From: Clostridia bacterium
Lineage (GTDB): Bacteria; Bacillota; Clostridia; Oscillospirales; Acutalibacteraceae
DNA length: 35,884 bases
Assembly (NCBI GenBank): GCA_017461235.1
Contig: JAFTYU010000010.1
Location: forward strand, 1 to 35,884
Direction of reading: 5' to 3'
The translations under genes and the position numbers were made by a program. Of this stretch, positions 7,576-14,952 are shown piece after piece (positions within the stretch are counted from its first letter, which is position 1; every line of letters starts with the position of its first letter). A model generated the notes under the pieces. The model ran no database searches, was not told where the DNA came from, and worked only from the letters and a program-made list of their open reading frames with translations.

Positions 7576-8670
7576 TTATAGTCTTTTTTCGTCTTCTTCA
7601 CGTTGTTTTTTTGAATTGATTGCAAAGGGTATGCCGAAGCCTGCACCGCCGCCCACAATCAAGCCGACAAGAATAAACAACCACCACAGAGGATTTTTGG
7701 GTTCTTCCTCTTCTTGTTTTTCAGCTTTTTCCACTTTCTTTTCGATTAAAGTTTTAACCGCTTGTTCTTCTTTATACTCTTTGCCGAAAACGTCTTCGTA
7801 GGTAATGGTTATTACACCGCTCACCTCACCGGTTTTTTCGCTGTCAACACGGAGATTAGCCGTTGCCGTACCGCTTTCGCCTGATGGAATTTCACCTGCA
7901 AAGCTACTTCCGCCTGATTCAAGTCCATCAATATCATATTCAACCATACAGTTATAAAGAGTGGATTTGCCTGTATTCATAAGGTTAATGTTAAGTGTAA
8001 CCGTATCCTCCTGAACAACCTTAACGGGAAGGGTTGCGCCGTCAAAAGTCAGCTTCACGGGTTGTCTTACTTCAACGCGAAGTGTGGCGTTTTCAGAATA
8101 CGGTGTACCGTTTTTATCTTCATATTCGCAAATAAAATTCAGCTTATGAACGCCAACCGTTGCATTGTGGATGGTTTTAACTGATATATCCCAGGTATAT
8201 GTATTCCCTGCAGATATAGCGGAAACATATTTTGTACCGAGACCATCGGGACAAATTTCATCCGTTTCTTCACTAAGAGAAAGCTTAATGTTTTTCACCG
8301 ATTTTGAATTATGCATATTTTTAAGGGTTACGGAGACCACACCGTCTTTTTCGGGTGTAAGATAACCGTCCTTAATATTGTAGCCCGTTACCATAAGCCG
8401 TGGTTGTGACATATCTTCAGTAACTTCCGGGATTTTTTCAAGTTCTTTCTCTTGTTCTTCTTTTTCGGCTTTATTTGTTGTTTTTTCTCTTTTGGTTGTT
8501 GTCTCTGTTTTTTTCGTGGTTTCTTCTGTTTTTTTTGTTGTGACTTCCGTACTGCTTTGCGTAGTGGCTTCGGTTGTGACCGCTGTAGATTCAGTCACGT
8601 TTTCTCCCGCCGCCAGACAAGGTACAAGGCACATAGTCAAGCACAGAATAAATACAAATAATTTTTTCAT
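7576..8670 (-). CDS. Exported, membrane-anchored CARDB-like protein
   Basis: 364 residues. Signal peptide at residues 1-21 (MKKLFVFILCLTMCLVPCLAA). A low-complexity Thr/Lys/Glu linker (TTKKTEETTKKTETTTK) runs to about residue 85. Two immunoglobulin-like beta domains follow (about 90-205 and 207-310) with the phrases NTGKSTLYNCMVEYD and PSGESGTATANL that are typical of CARDB / COG1361 S-layer-like domains. A Lys/Glu-rich segment follows, then a C-terminal helix (WWLFILVGLIVGGGAGFGI) and a basic tail. It should display its beta domains outside the membrane. The ribosome binding site is AAGGATG. It lies downstream of the ABC permease in the same direction, but 370 nt of repeat DNA lie between them. 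A role as accessory factor of the ABC exporter is possible but inferred only from position. Confidence 0.8.
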   Translation of the reverse strand: MKKLFVFILCLTMCLVPCLAAGENVTESTAVTTEATTQSSTEVTTKKTEETTKKTETTTKREKTTNKAEKEEQEKELEKIPEVTEDMSQPRLMVTGYNIKDGYLTPEKDGVVSVTLKNMHNSKSVKNIKLSLSEETDEICPDGLGTKYVSAISAGNTYTWDISVKTIHNATVGVHKLNFICEYEDKNGTPYSENATLRVEVRQPVKLTFDGATLPVKVVQEDTVTLNINLMNTGKSTLYNCMVEYDIDGLESGGSSFAGEIPSGESGTATANLRVDSEKTGEVSGVITITYEDVFGKEYKEEQAVKTLIEKKVEKAEKQEEEEPKNPLWWLFILVGLIVGGGAGFGIPFAINSKKQREEDEKRL

Positions 8671-9040
8671 CCAATCACATCCTTCTATAAACTCATTATC
8701 GTATGCGTACCGCGTGCAGTTTGTTGATTAGGGAGATTGACATTTCTTACTCGCGGGTCGGGTAGATCCGACCCTTAGAACCACCAACTACCGTAGGGGT
8801 CAGGCTTGCCTGACCCGCAAAAGCAACCACTAATCACACGGCCCGGGCAAGCCACAGCCCCTACAGTAATCTATTGTTCTAACTGACCGGTGGCAACCAG
8901 ATAGAGAACTACCCACCACCGCTCCGACTAACTGTATTGTAATTTTTAGTTTCAGTCACGCTTGAAGATAAAGTGTAAAACATCTTAACTAAAGGCGGTC
9001 CCCACCCTATTTCAGCAGTGCTGAAACAGGGATGATATAT
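8671..9040. repeat. Gene-free region with palindromic repeats
   Basis: 370 nt without a gene. It is more GC-rich than its surroundings and holds several hairpins: GGGTCGG/CCGACCC (8755-8774), GGGTCAGGC-TT-GCCTGACCC (8797-8816), and outer inverted arms GTAGGGG (8793-8799) / CCCCTAC (8858-8864). The CCGTAGGGGTC...GCCCCTACAG layout resembles the small palindromic repeats scattered through many Clostridia genomes. From about 8880 to 9000 I see nothing recognisable. The promoter of the 7576-8670 gene must lie near 8690-8740, but no good match is visible. Confidence 0.6.
9005..9031. terminator. Hairpin after the ABC permease
   Basis: CCCTATTTCAGCA paired with TGCTGAAACAGGG (13-bp near-perfect stem, one mismatch), located just beyond the permease stop codon at 9041 on the minus strand. 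There is no clear U-run, so it may be an mRNA 3'-end stabiliser or part of the neighbouring repeat instead of a true terminator. Confidence 0.45.
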
Positions 9041-11797
9041 TTACAACTCTCTTATATTCTCAACAATACTGTTTTTCATTTCTTTTCGGATTTTTGCGAT
9101 GACACTCAAGGAACATACGGCAAAAAGTATTACACCGAATGCAAGTGTCACCCAGGGATTAAAGGTCATAGCTGCCATAAGTGGTTTAAGCTCAGGTATT
9201 ACGTGAAGGACAAGATAACTTAAACCGAACACACCGAATCCGATACCGAAGCCCCATTTGAACATTGAGAAAAGCTGAAGGATATACGAAAGCGTTATTT
9301 CCTTTTTATTTGCACCTACGGCTCTGAGAGTACCGATTTTCTTTTTATCTTCTTTGATATTTGATGAAAGGGTGTTGTTTATAATACTTCCGCTGATTGT
9401 ATAAAAGAGTATAACTATTGAGCACACAAGAAGCATAACATTTTTTATAGTCTCCCGCTGTTCTATCTGTATTTCATAATTGGATTGATAGTGCCCCTCA
9501 TCAACACAGTCGGCAACGGACTTAAGAATCGCGGTTATCTCTTTATCTATATTCTCGGTACACTCATCCTTAAGGTCAAAGAATATTTTTCTGTACTTAC
9601 AACGTGGGAAGAACTGCTCCATACCCTGTACGGTTGTAATGATACCCCAATCGCCATGTCTCGGTATGATCGTTTCGTCCATAAAGTCAATAACTGCACC
9701 AATTTCAACCTGGTTGTTATTTACTTCAACATTCTCCTTGGTAACTACAGGCTCGCCTTCAATGTCAAAATTCGAGTTATGCACTTCGGAATACAGCAAA
9801 CTCAAATCAAGCTTCTGTCCTGCCTGATAATCAGATTTTCCGGTTGCGATTATTTCAGCCTCGTCACCGCTGTCAATTACATTCTGAATATTCTCCATAT
9901 TATCATAGACACAAAGAGATGAGCCGTATTCATCGACTCTCCTTACGAGATACACTTCCTTTGGAGCATAAACAATAACCTGTTCACCGCTGTTAAGCTT
10001 ATTGACATCAATTTTTCCGTCATAAACATAATTGTTCAGTTCTTCTATAAACTTATCATCAAGAGCTATTATTTCTGTATCAAGAAACTCACCCTTATAC
10101 TCTGCGGCATTTTTGATATCCGTATATTCAGGCGGCATATCGTATTTTATAATACTTCTGTAATTGTCCTTATCAATATTCTGTAATTTACCCGCATCCG
10201 GAACGTTGGTGTATTCGAGACTTGCTAAAAACCGATAATCAGAAAGAGAATCGAAATTATCAATAATAGAGTTAATTTTAGCATTTTTGTAGCCGTATGC
10301 AGTACGTATGTTTTCATTAAGTAAAACCGTCTGTTTATGGTTTTCGGTAAAGCCGTTATTGCCTTCGGGGTAATTCACCGCATAACCACCCGACCAACGT
10401 GACAAACCCAGGCTATAGTCGTAATCTTCCTTGTAAATATCGTTTACAGCATATGTAAAAAACGACATTATATAAGAAGAACTGACAATTGTAATTATAA
10501 GGAAAATGCTTACAAATATCTGTTTGCGTTTTGATATTGTCAAATCTCTTTTTGCAAGAAGCTTATGCACGATAAATTCCTTTTGCGGACGGATTTTTTT
10601 ATTTTTCAGTTTTCTTGCAGTTTCAATATTTCTTATTGCCTGCATTGGGGTAACCCTTGAAGCGGCAAGAAGCGGTATAAGTGACGCTAAAACAACACAC
10701 AAGAGACTGAAAGCACCGCAAAGAAGAAGCACCCATATATTAGGCTCAAAAAAGGCTTCGTCAAAAATATTATTTACAATTAATTTCACTCCGAAGAAAG
10801 ATAAAAGAAGGCTTACGGGAGTACAAACGATGCCGAGAAGCACAGCTTCACGCATAAACAAAGTAAATATTTGTTTTTTTGTGGCACCAACCGCCCGGTA
10901 CAAGCCGATTTGCTTCTTACGTTCCTTTAAATTTGTTGTAAAAGCATTTATAATGCCCATTGACGAGGCAATTAAAAGAATCGCCACAATTATCAGAATA
11001 TATACAAGGGATAATGATTCATCATCGTTCAACGCAAAATCTTCATTAAATGAGAAAACGCAAGAAGATGAAAGAGTCGGTATCTCACTGAACATACCCC
11101 ATATATCATTATAACCTTTATCAGTGAGCTCTGTGTAGCAGATTATATTCTCTTTGCCGCCCAAATCCACGTATTCATACTCGCTTATAAATGCTGAGGG
11201 GATGTTTTGTTTATCGTCAAAATTTGTTGCTATATTTGACCTTTTATCTCTGAGAACACCCGATAAAACATAGGTTTTCTCCTTCACCACGGGCATTAAC
11301 TCATCATCATTCTGAACCTGAAACTTGAGGGTGATTTTATCACCGGGCTTTGCGGCTATGCCCAACTGCAAGAGGGTGGTTTGCTCAATGGCAATCTCAC
11401 CTTTCTTCTGTGGGTATGTACCGCTTATAAATACAGGGTTTACAAGCTCCTTCGAATTCTCATCTAACTTCACGACGGATGTACCGCTGAGTTTATCTTC
11501 CGAATCAGTAAAAACAAACCCTATAACAGAACCCGTACCGATCGTTTCAAACATATGGGATTTTTTCATTTCATCGAAAATATCCTCGTCATAATCAGCA
11601 CACAGCATATCATACAGTCCTCTATCGGCTTTGTTTTGAGCCTTTGAGGTTGTGTACGCACTAAAGCCAAAATATATTATACTCGATGAAAACACCATTG
11701 AAAGAATGATACCCAAAACCATTAATACATACCGTTTTTTACGGTGCTTCAGATTCCCTAAAGCAAGTGAATTGAAGGTTAGTTTTTTCTTTTTCAT
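9041..11797 (-). CDS. ABC transporter permease, FtsX/MacB type, two modules
   Basis: 918 residues. Layout: an N-terminal membrane helix (about residues 24-46), an extracellular domain to about 265, then three helices (about 266-290, 312-340, 352-380) that form the first FtsX module. The second half repeats this: helix near 428-450, a long extracellular domain, and three C-terminal helices (about 765-790, 815-845, 855-880). The motif GLYRAVGATKKQIFTLFMRE before the second helix of module one, and IGTLRAVGANKKEITLSYI in module two, are typical of MacB/LolCE-type permeases. These proteins do not form a through-pore. They couple ATP hydrolysis to movement of an extracellular domain for export or peptide sensing. 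It starts 6 nt after the ATPase gene, with GGAGGTG embedded in the end of that gene. Confidence 0.93.
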   Translation of the reverse strand: MKKKKLTFNSLALGNLKHRKKRYVLMVLGIILSMVFSSSIIYFGFSAYTTSKAQNKADRGLYDMLCADYDEDIFDEMKKSHMFETIGTGSVIGFVFTDSEDKLSGTSVVKLDENSKELVNPVFISGTYPQKKGEIAIEQTTLLQLGIAAKPGDKITLKFQVQNDDELMPVVKEKTYVLSGVLRDKRSNIATNFDDKQNIPSAFISEYEYVDLGGKENIICYTELTDKGYNDIWGMFSEIPTLSSSCVFSFNEDFALNDDESLSLVYILIIVAILLIASSMGIINAFTTNLKERKKQIGLYRAVGATKKQIFTLFMREAVLLGIVCTPVSLLLSFFGVKLIVNNIFDEAFFEPNIWVLLLCGAFSLLCVVLASLIPLLAASRVTPMQAIRNIETARKLKNKKIRPQKEFIVHKLLAKRDLTISKRKQIFVSIFLIITIVSSSYIMSFFTYAVNDIYKEDYDYSLGLSRWSGGYAVNYPEGNNGFTENHKQTVLLNENIRTAYGYKNAKINSIIDNFDSLSDYRFLASLEYTNVPDAGKLQNIDKDNYRSIIKYDMPPEYTDIKNAAEYKGEFLDTEIIALDDKFIEELNNYVYDGKIDVNKLNSGEQVIVYAPKEVYLVRRVDEYGSSLCVYDNMENIQNVIDSGDEAEIIATGKSDYQAGQKLDLSLLYSEVHNSNFDIEGEPVVTKENVEVNNNQVEIGAVIDFMDETIIPRHGDWGIITTVQGMEQFFPRCKYRKIFFDLKDECTENIDKEITAILKSVADCVDEGHYQSNYEIQIEQRETIKNVMLLVCSIVILFYTISGSIINNTLSSNIKEDKKKIGTLRAVGANKKEITLSYILQLFSMFKWGFGIGFGVFGLSYLVLHVIPELKPLMAAMTFNPWVTLAFGVILFAVCSLSVIAKIRKEMKNSIVENIREL

Positions 11798-11803
11798 TAC
11801 CGT

Positions 11804-12490
11804 TTACACCTCCGTCTGTTTGCTGTCTGAAACTACGGAACCGTCTTCGATTCTTATAACTCGGTCTGCCTGCTCGGCAACGTGCAAATCGTGAGTAACA
11901 AGAATAAGTGTTACGCCTAATTCCTTACTTACATATTTAAGAAGTGAAAGCACCTCTCTACCGCTTTTGCCGTCAAGGTTACCAGTGGGCTCATCAGCAA
12001 AAAGGATTGACGGCTTGTTTGCAAGTGCTCTTGCAATGGCAATTCTCTGTTGCTGACCACCGGAAAGAGCAGACGGAAGATGAGAAAGTCTGTCTTCAAT
12101 ACCCAGAATATCAATTATTTTCTTCAGATACTCTTCATCGGGTTTCTTTTTATCCAGCATAATGGGAAGTAAAATGTTTTCATAACCCGTCAATTCTTCC
12201 ACAAGGTTATATGCCTGAAAAACAAAGCCGAAGCGTCTTCTTCGCAAAATGGAAAGTTGATTATCGTTATATTTTTTCAGGCTTTCGCCATTATATATAA
12301 CTTCACCTGACGTTGAGTTTTCAAGACTGCTCAAAACATGTAAAAAGGTAGATTTACCCGAACCCGACGGACCTGTAACAGCACAGAACTCACCTTTTTC
12401 AAATTCAACGGAAACATCATTAAGAGCCACAACAACATTTTCACCGCTTAAATATTCCTTTGTAAGATTTTTACATTCAATAATATTCAT
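11804..12490 (-). CDS. ABC transporter ATP-binding protein (MacB/LolD type)
   Basis: 228 residues, a single nucleotide-binding domain. Walker A TGPSGSGKST (residues 39-48), Q-loop FVFQAYNLVEELTGYENI, signature LSGGQQQRIAIARAL near 143, Walker B ILFADEPTGNLD, H-loop LVTHD. The EPTGNLDG and YENILLP phrases place it with LolD/MacB/BceA-type ATPases, which fits the FtsX-type permease that follows by 6 nt. The ribosome binding site is AAAGGAGAG. Its upstream region carries a 17-nt site shared with the promoter of the two-component system at 13.3-14.9 kb, so activation by that response regulator is likely. Confidence 0.95.
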   Translation of the reverse strand: MNIIECKNLTKEYLSGENVVVALNDVSVEFEKGEFCAVTGPSGSGKSTFLHVLSSLENSTSGEVIYNGESLKKYNDNQLSILRRRRFGFVFQAYNLVEELTGYENILLPIMLDKKKPDEEYLKKIIDILGIEDRLSHLPSALSGGQQQRIAIARALANKPSILFADEPTGNLDGKSGREVLSLLKYVSKELGVTLILVTHDLHVAEQADRVIRIEDGSVVSDSKQTEV

Positions 12491-12585
12491 AGAAAACTCT
12501 CCTTTGAATTTGATTTTTGAGAATACTGATTCTCTATGTTGATTACATTGTAAAACATCAATCTTAATTTTAGGTGACTTTTATC

Positions 12586-12602
12586 TTAAGATTTCGTAAG
12601 AT
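12586..12602. promoter_or_regulatory. Candidate response-regulator site, ABC operon
   Basis: TTAAGATTTCGTAAGAT contains the direct repeat TAAGAT-N4-TAAGAT (10-bp period, as for OmpR-family regulators). It lies about 100 nt before the ATPase start. A near copy is at 14900-14916. A further inverted half-site (AATCTTAATTTTA) lies at about 12560-12572. Confidence 0.55.
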
Positions 12603-12605
12603 TAT

Positions 12606-12643
12606 AAAAACTCTCTCTTTATAAAATCAAAGAGAGAGTTTTT
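12606..12643. terminator. Bidirectional terminator
   Basis: CTCTCTCTTT (12611-12620) / AAAGAGAGAG (12629-12638), with A5 before and T5 after. On the minus strand it follows the hairpin array and the degraded four-helix-bundle gene, ending transcripts from the HK side before the ABC promoter. Confidence 0.85.
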
Positions 12644-12723
12644 CTCGTGCCATAAGGCACATATCGCTCCGAAGGTATATCGCATCGTCAGATATATCGC
12701 AAATCCGCAAGGATTTATATCGC
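12640..12723. repeat. 84-bp direct repeat, copy A (hairpin array half)
   Basis: Identical to 13185-13268 except for one base (T at 12668, A at 13213). It holds four small hairpins, GTGCC-ATAA-GGCAC, CC-GAA-GG, ATC-GTCA-GAT and AAATCC-GCAA-GGATTT, each followed by ATATCGC. It ends 7 nt before the stop codon of the degraded four-helix-bundle gene. Confidence 0.9.
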
Positions 12724-12730
12724 CCACCGT

Positions 12731-13076
12731 TTATTTTTGATTATTTTTTGCAGTCGTTATTGATGCTATTAGTTTTCTGCGAATTGTACCACACTTATTA
12801 TTAAGCTCCTTATATACTGCAGCATCCAATGATTTCACTTTATAAAGAATTTCAAGCCAATACTCAGTTTCATATGTTTCTTTTAAAGCTATCTCCATTT
12901 TATGTATGAAATCAGCACGACTTTGAGCGTATTTGGCTTCGTGGGAATTTGCGCCTATGAATGAACGCCCTTAAAAGTTGATTAACATAAACACTTCGTC
13001 CTTTTATGTTGTCGCAAACTGTTGTTATTTAAACTGTTAACTCTATTGCTAATTCCTTGATTGTTTTATTATCCAT
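12731..13076 (-). pseudogene. Degraded four-helix-bundle (23S rRNA IVS-type) protein gene
   Basis: Reading leftward from the ATG at 13076 (ribosome binding site AGAAAGGAAA) gives MDNKTIKELAIELTV, then an in-frame TAA at 13029-13031, then ITTVCDNIKGRSVYVNQLLR. Near 12965-12975 the frame shifts, and the rest runs on as RSFIGANSHEAKYAQSRADF, HKMEIALKETYETEYWLEIL and a C-terminus CGTIRRKLIASITTAKNNQK, ending at TAA 12731-12733. LLRSxxSIGAN-HEA-YAQSRADF and KETxETxYWLE are the core of the four-helix-bundle family found in 23S rRNA intervening sequences and, more distantly, in Avd proteins of diversity-generating retroelements. About 115 residues are recoverable, close to full length. Two lesions, a stop codon and a net 2-nt loss, make it a pseudogene unless recoding occurs. 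It sits inside the hairpin-array element. Confidence 0.88.
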
Positions 13077-13090
13077 AAATTTTCCTTTCT

Positions 13091-13290
13091 GCGATATATT
13101 TTGCTTACACAAAATGCGATATAATCGACATATTGCCGATTGCGATATATTTGCCTTGCAAATGCGATATGATATAAATCCTCGTTTTCTCGTGCCATAA
13201 GGCACATATCGCACCGAAGGTATATCGCATCGTCAGATATATCGCAAATCCGCAAGGATTTATATCGCTGCCAAGTTTTACTTGGCAATT
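13091..13290. repeat. Array of about eight small hairpins with 7-nt spacer word
   Basis: Successive hairpins ATTTTG/CAAAAT (13098-13115), AATCG/CGATT (13123-13141), ATTTGC/GCAAAT (13149-13163), GTGCC/GGCAC (13192-13205), ACC/GGT (13213-13221), ATC/GAT (13229-13238), AAATCC/GGATTT (13246-13261) and TGCCAAG/CTTGGCA (13269-13287). Between them stands GCGATAT on the left side (13091, 13116, 13142, 13164) and its reverse complement ATATCGC on the right side (13206, 13222, 13239, 13262). The stems differ from each other but the spacer is constant. Positions 13185-13268 are copy B of the 84-bp direct repeat. The array starts 15 nt upstream of the degraded gene's ATG and overlaps the stop codon of the histidine kinase. 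Confidence 0.9.
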
Positions 13291-14194
13291 ATATCGTCTG
13301 ATATCCATCAATATGCGGAAAACACATAATAATATCAAGTCCCGTTGCAGTATTAACAGCACTAATTGTTCCGTGGTGCTTTTCAACAATGGCTTTGGTA
13401 ATCGCAAGACCGATTCCTGCACTTTGAGGCTTGGCGTTTTTAGCTCTGTGGAATCTCTTAAAGAGCTTACCGACATCCTCTTTATCAACACCGCCACCGT
13501 TATCGGAAACCGTGACAATTGTGGAGCGTTCATTTTCTTCAATAGTTATATTGATTTCGCCATTGTTATCGGTATGCTCGCAAGCATTTTTTATAACATT
13601 TCCCAAAGCTTCTGTTAGCCATTCCTTATCACATCTCATTCGGCTTTTACCAACAACATCGAACTGTTTTTCAGGGAAAATATGCTTCATATCAAGGAGT
13701 ATGCTTTTAAGAATTTCGCTGATTTCATAAAACTGAAAATCCATAACATATGTATCGCTTTTTATCTTTTCAAGGCGTAAAAGCTTTGCAACAAGCTCTT
13801 CGGTTTTCTCCACAAGCTGAAGCTCTTTTTCTGTATGCTCTGTGGGATTCTGAGCATTATCCATTTCAAGGTAAAGGCGAAGTCCTGCAAGAGGAGTTTT
13901 CAACTGGTGGGAAACATCCGCAATAAAATCAGTATTCTTTTTAGTTTCGGACTCGGTGTTTTGCTTTTGCACTTCAAGAGCATTTTCCAAATCGCAAACT
14001 GCATTCTGAAGAGGTGCAAAGTTATCATCTTTTGTACTGAATTTTGTCAGTTCACCTTTTTCAAGATATTTATTGATACTTTTTGTAAGTTTTTTCACAT
14101 TTCTTTTGTTTTGGGTAATCAAAAGACTCAGAATAAGAACAACCAAAAGCAATAAGCAAACAGAAATAATCAAACAGATTTCCAAAGGACTCAT
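13289..14194 (-). CDS. Sensor histidine kinase
   Basis: 301 residues from the ATG at 14194, chosen because GGGAGG precedes it and it overlaps the response-regulator stop as ATGA. There is one membrane helix (residues 3-28) with almost no extracellular part, then a basic linker and coiled region, the HisKA phosphoacceptor box DFIADVSHQLKTPLAGLRL (His-96), the N box ALGNVIKNACEHTDNNG, G1 VSDNGGGV and G2 SAGIGLAITKAIVEKHHGTI. A kinase without its own sensor domain often senses through a partner membrane protein, here plausibly the ABC permease 1.5 kb away. Its stop codon lies inside the hairpin array. Confidence 0.95.
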   Translation of the reverse strand: MSPLEICLIISVCLLLLVVLILSLLITQNKRNVKKLTKSINKYLEKGELTKFSTKDDNFAPLQNAVCDLENALEVQKQNTESETKKNTDFIADVSHQLKTPLAGLRLYLEMDNAQNPTEHTEKELQLVEKTEELVAKLLRLEKIKSDTYVMDFQFYEISEILKSILLDMKHIFPEKQFDVVGKSRMRCDKEWLTEALGNVIKNACEHTDNNGEINITIEENERSTIVTVSDNGGGVDKEDVGKLFKRFHRAKNAKPQSAGIGLAITKAIVEKHHGTISAVNTATGLDIIMCFPHIDGYQTI

Positions 14195-14853
14195 TTGCCG
14201 TCCTCCCATCTGTAACCGATGCCCCTGACAGTAACGATATGCTCAGGACCGATTTTCTCACGAAGTCGGCTCATATGAACGGAAAGAGTGTTGTCATCAA
14301 TGTATGAGCCACCCTCATCCCATATATTTTCCAATAAAATTGCTCTTGTAACAATAACACCGCTGTTTCTTATAAGAGCAGAAAGAATCTGAAACTCCGT
14401 AGGAGTAACAAAAACATTTTCGCCATCTTTTTTAACGGTCATTGTGTTTATATCAATAATAATATTTTCGCAACTGTAAACCGTTGATTTGTTTCTTCTT
14501 AAAAGAGCACGGATTCTTGAAAGCAATTCAAGAAGCTTGAAAGGTTTAGTAACATAGTCATCTGCACCTGCATCAAGACCACGGACAACCTGAACCTCAT
14601 CATCGCAAGCAGTTAAAAAGAGTATCGGCACATCCTCGTTCTTCGAGCGAATGAATCCACACATATCAAAGCCGTTACCGTCAGGAAGCATAACATCAAG
14701 GATTATAAGGTTGAAGTTTTCTTTTAAGAAACTCGCCTTTGCATCCTCAATTGTCCCTGCAGTAACAACACCATATCCTTCCTTTTTGAGCATTTCGCAT
14801 AGCCCGTCACGAAGGAAAACATCATCTTCAGTTACAAGAATTTTCACTGCCAT
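14191..14853 (-). CDS. OmpR-family response regulator
   Basis: 220 residues from the ATG at 14853. An in-frame ATG 12 nt upstream would fall at the predicted transcription start, and GGTGA fits the downstream one. Receiver domain with acidic pair TEDD (residues 8-11), phosphoacceptor Asp-53 in LIILDVMLPDGNGF, and the conserved Lys in YVTKPF. The C-terminal winged helix (TPTEFQILSALIRNSG and SVHMSRLREKIG, VRGIGYRW) is typical OmpR/PhoB. It is the first gene of an overlapping RR-HK pair. Its promoter carries a site shared with the ABC operon, so autoregulation is expected. Confidence 0.96.
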   Translation of the reverse strand: MAVKILVTEDDVFLRDGLCEMLKKEGYGVVTAGTIEDAKASFLKENFNLIILDVMLPDGNGFDMCGFIRSKNEDVPILFLTACDDEVQVVRGLDAGADDYVTKPFKLLELLSRIRALLRRNKSTVYSCENIIIDINTMTVKKDGENVFVTPTEFQILSALIRNSGVIVTRAILLENIWDEGGSYIDDNTLSVHMSRLREKIGPEHIVTVRGIGYRWEDGK

Positions 14854-14869
14854 ATTTATCACCATTTAA

Positions 14870-14916
14870 ATGATAACATACAGCAGTGAATAAATCAAAT
14901 TAAGATTTTGTAATAA
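14870..14916 (-). promoter_or_regulatory. RR-HK promoter with activator site
   Basis: Minus strand: TTGATT (14893-14898), 17 nt, TATCAT (14870-14875). The site TTAAGATTTTGTAATAA (14900-14916, written on the plus strand) lies directly upstream of the -35 box and matches 12586-12602 in 14 of 17 positions. The arrangement suits an activator. Confidence 0.6.
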
Positions 14917-14951
14917 AAAGTCCGTTCACCCTAAAGGCAAACGGACTTTTT
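14915..14951. terminator. Terminator
   Basis: AAAAAGTCCGTT (14915-14926) / AACGGACTTTTT (14940-14951). It ends the leftward gene at 14953-15804, and its minus-strand A/T symmetry allows both directions. Confidence 0.88.
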
Positions 14952-14952
14952 A

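Noticed and set aside
10506-11114. 202-codon plus-strand open frame
   Set aside because: Antisense to the well-supported MacB-type permease. Composition looks like a mirrored coding strand and no family pattern is present.
12731-13076. Diversity-generating retroelement accessory (avd)
   Set aside because: The protein family is distantly related, but no reverse transcriptase, template repeat or variable repeat is visible in the window.
13029-13288. Short minus-strand frames through the hairpin array
   Set aside because: They are translations of the GCGATAT hairpin repeats and run into the start of the degraded four-helix-bundle gene. They have no independent protein pattern.
13091-13290. CRISPR array
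   Set aside because: The constant word is only 7 nt and the variable parts are themselves palindromes of 9-25 nt. No cas gene is nearby.
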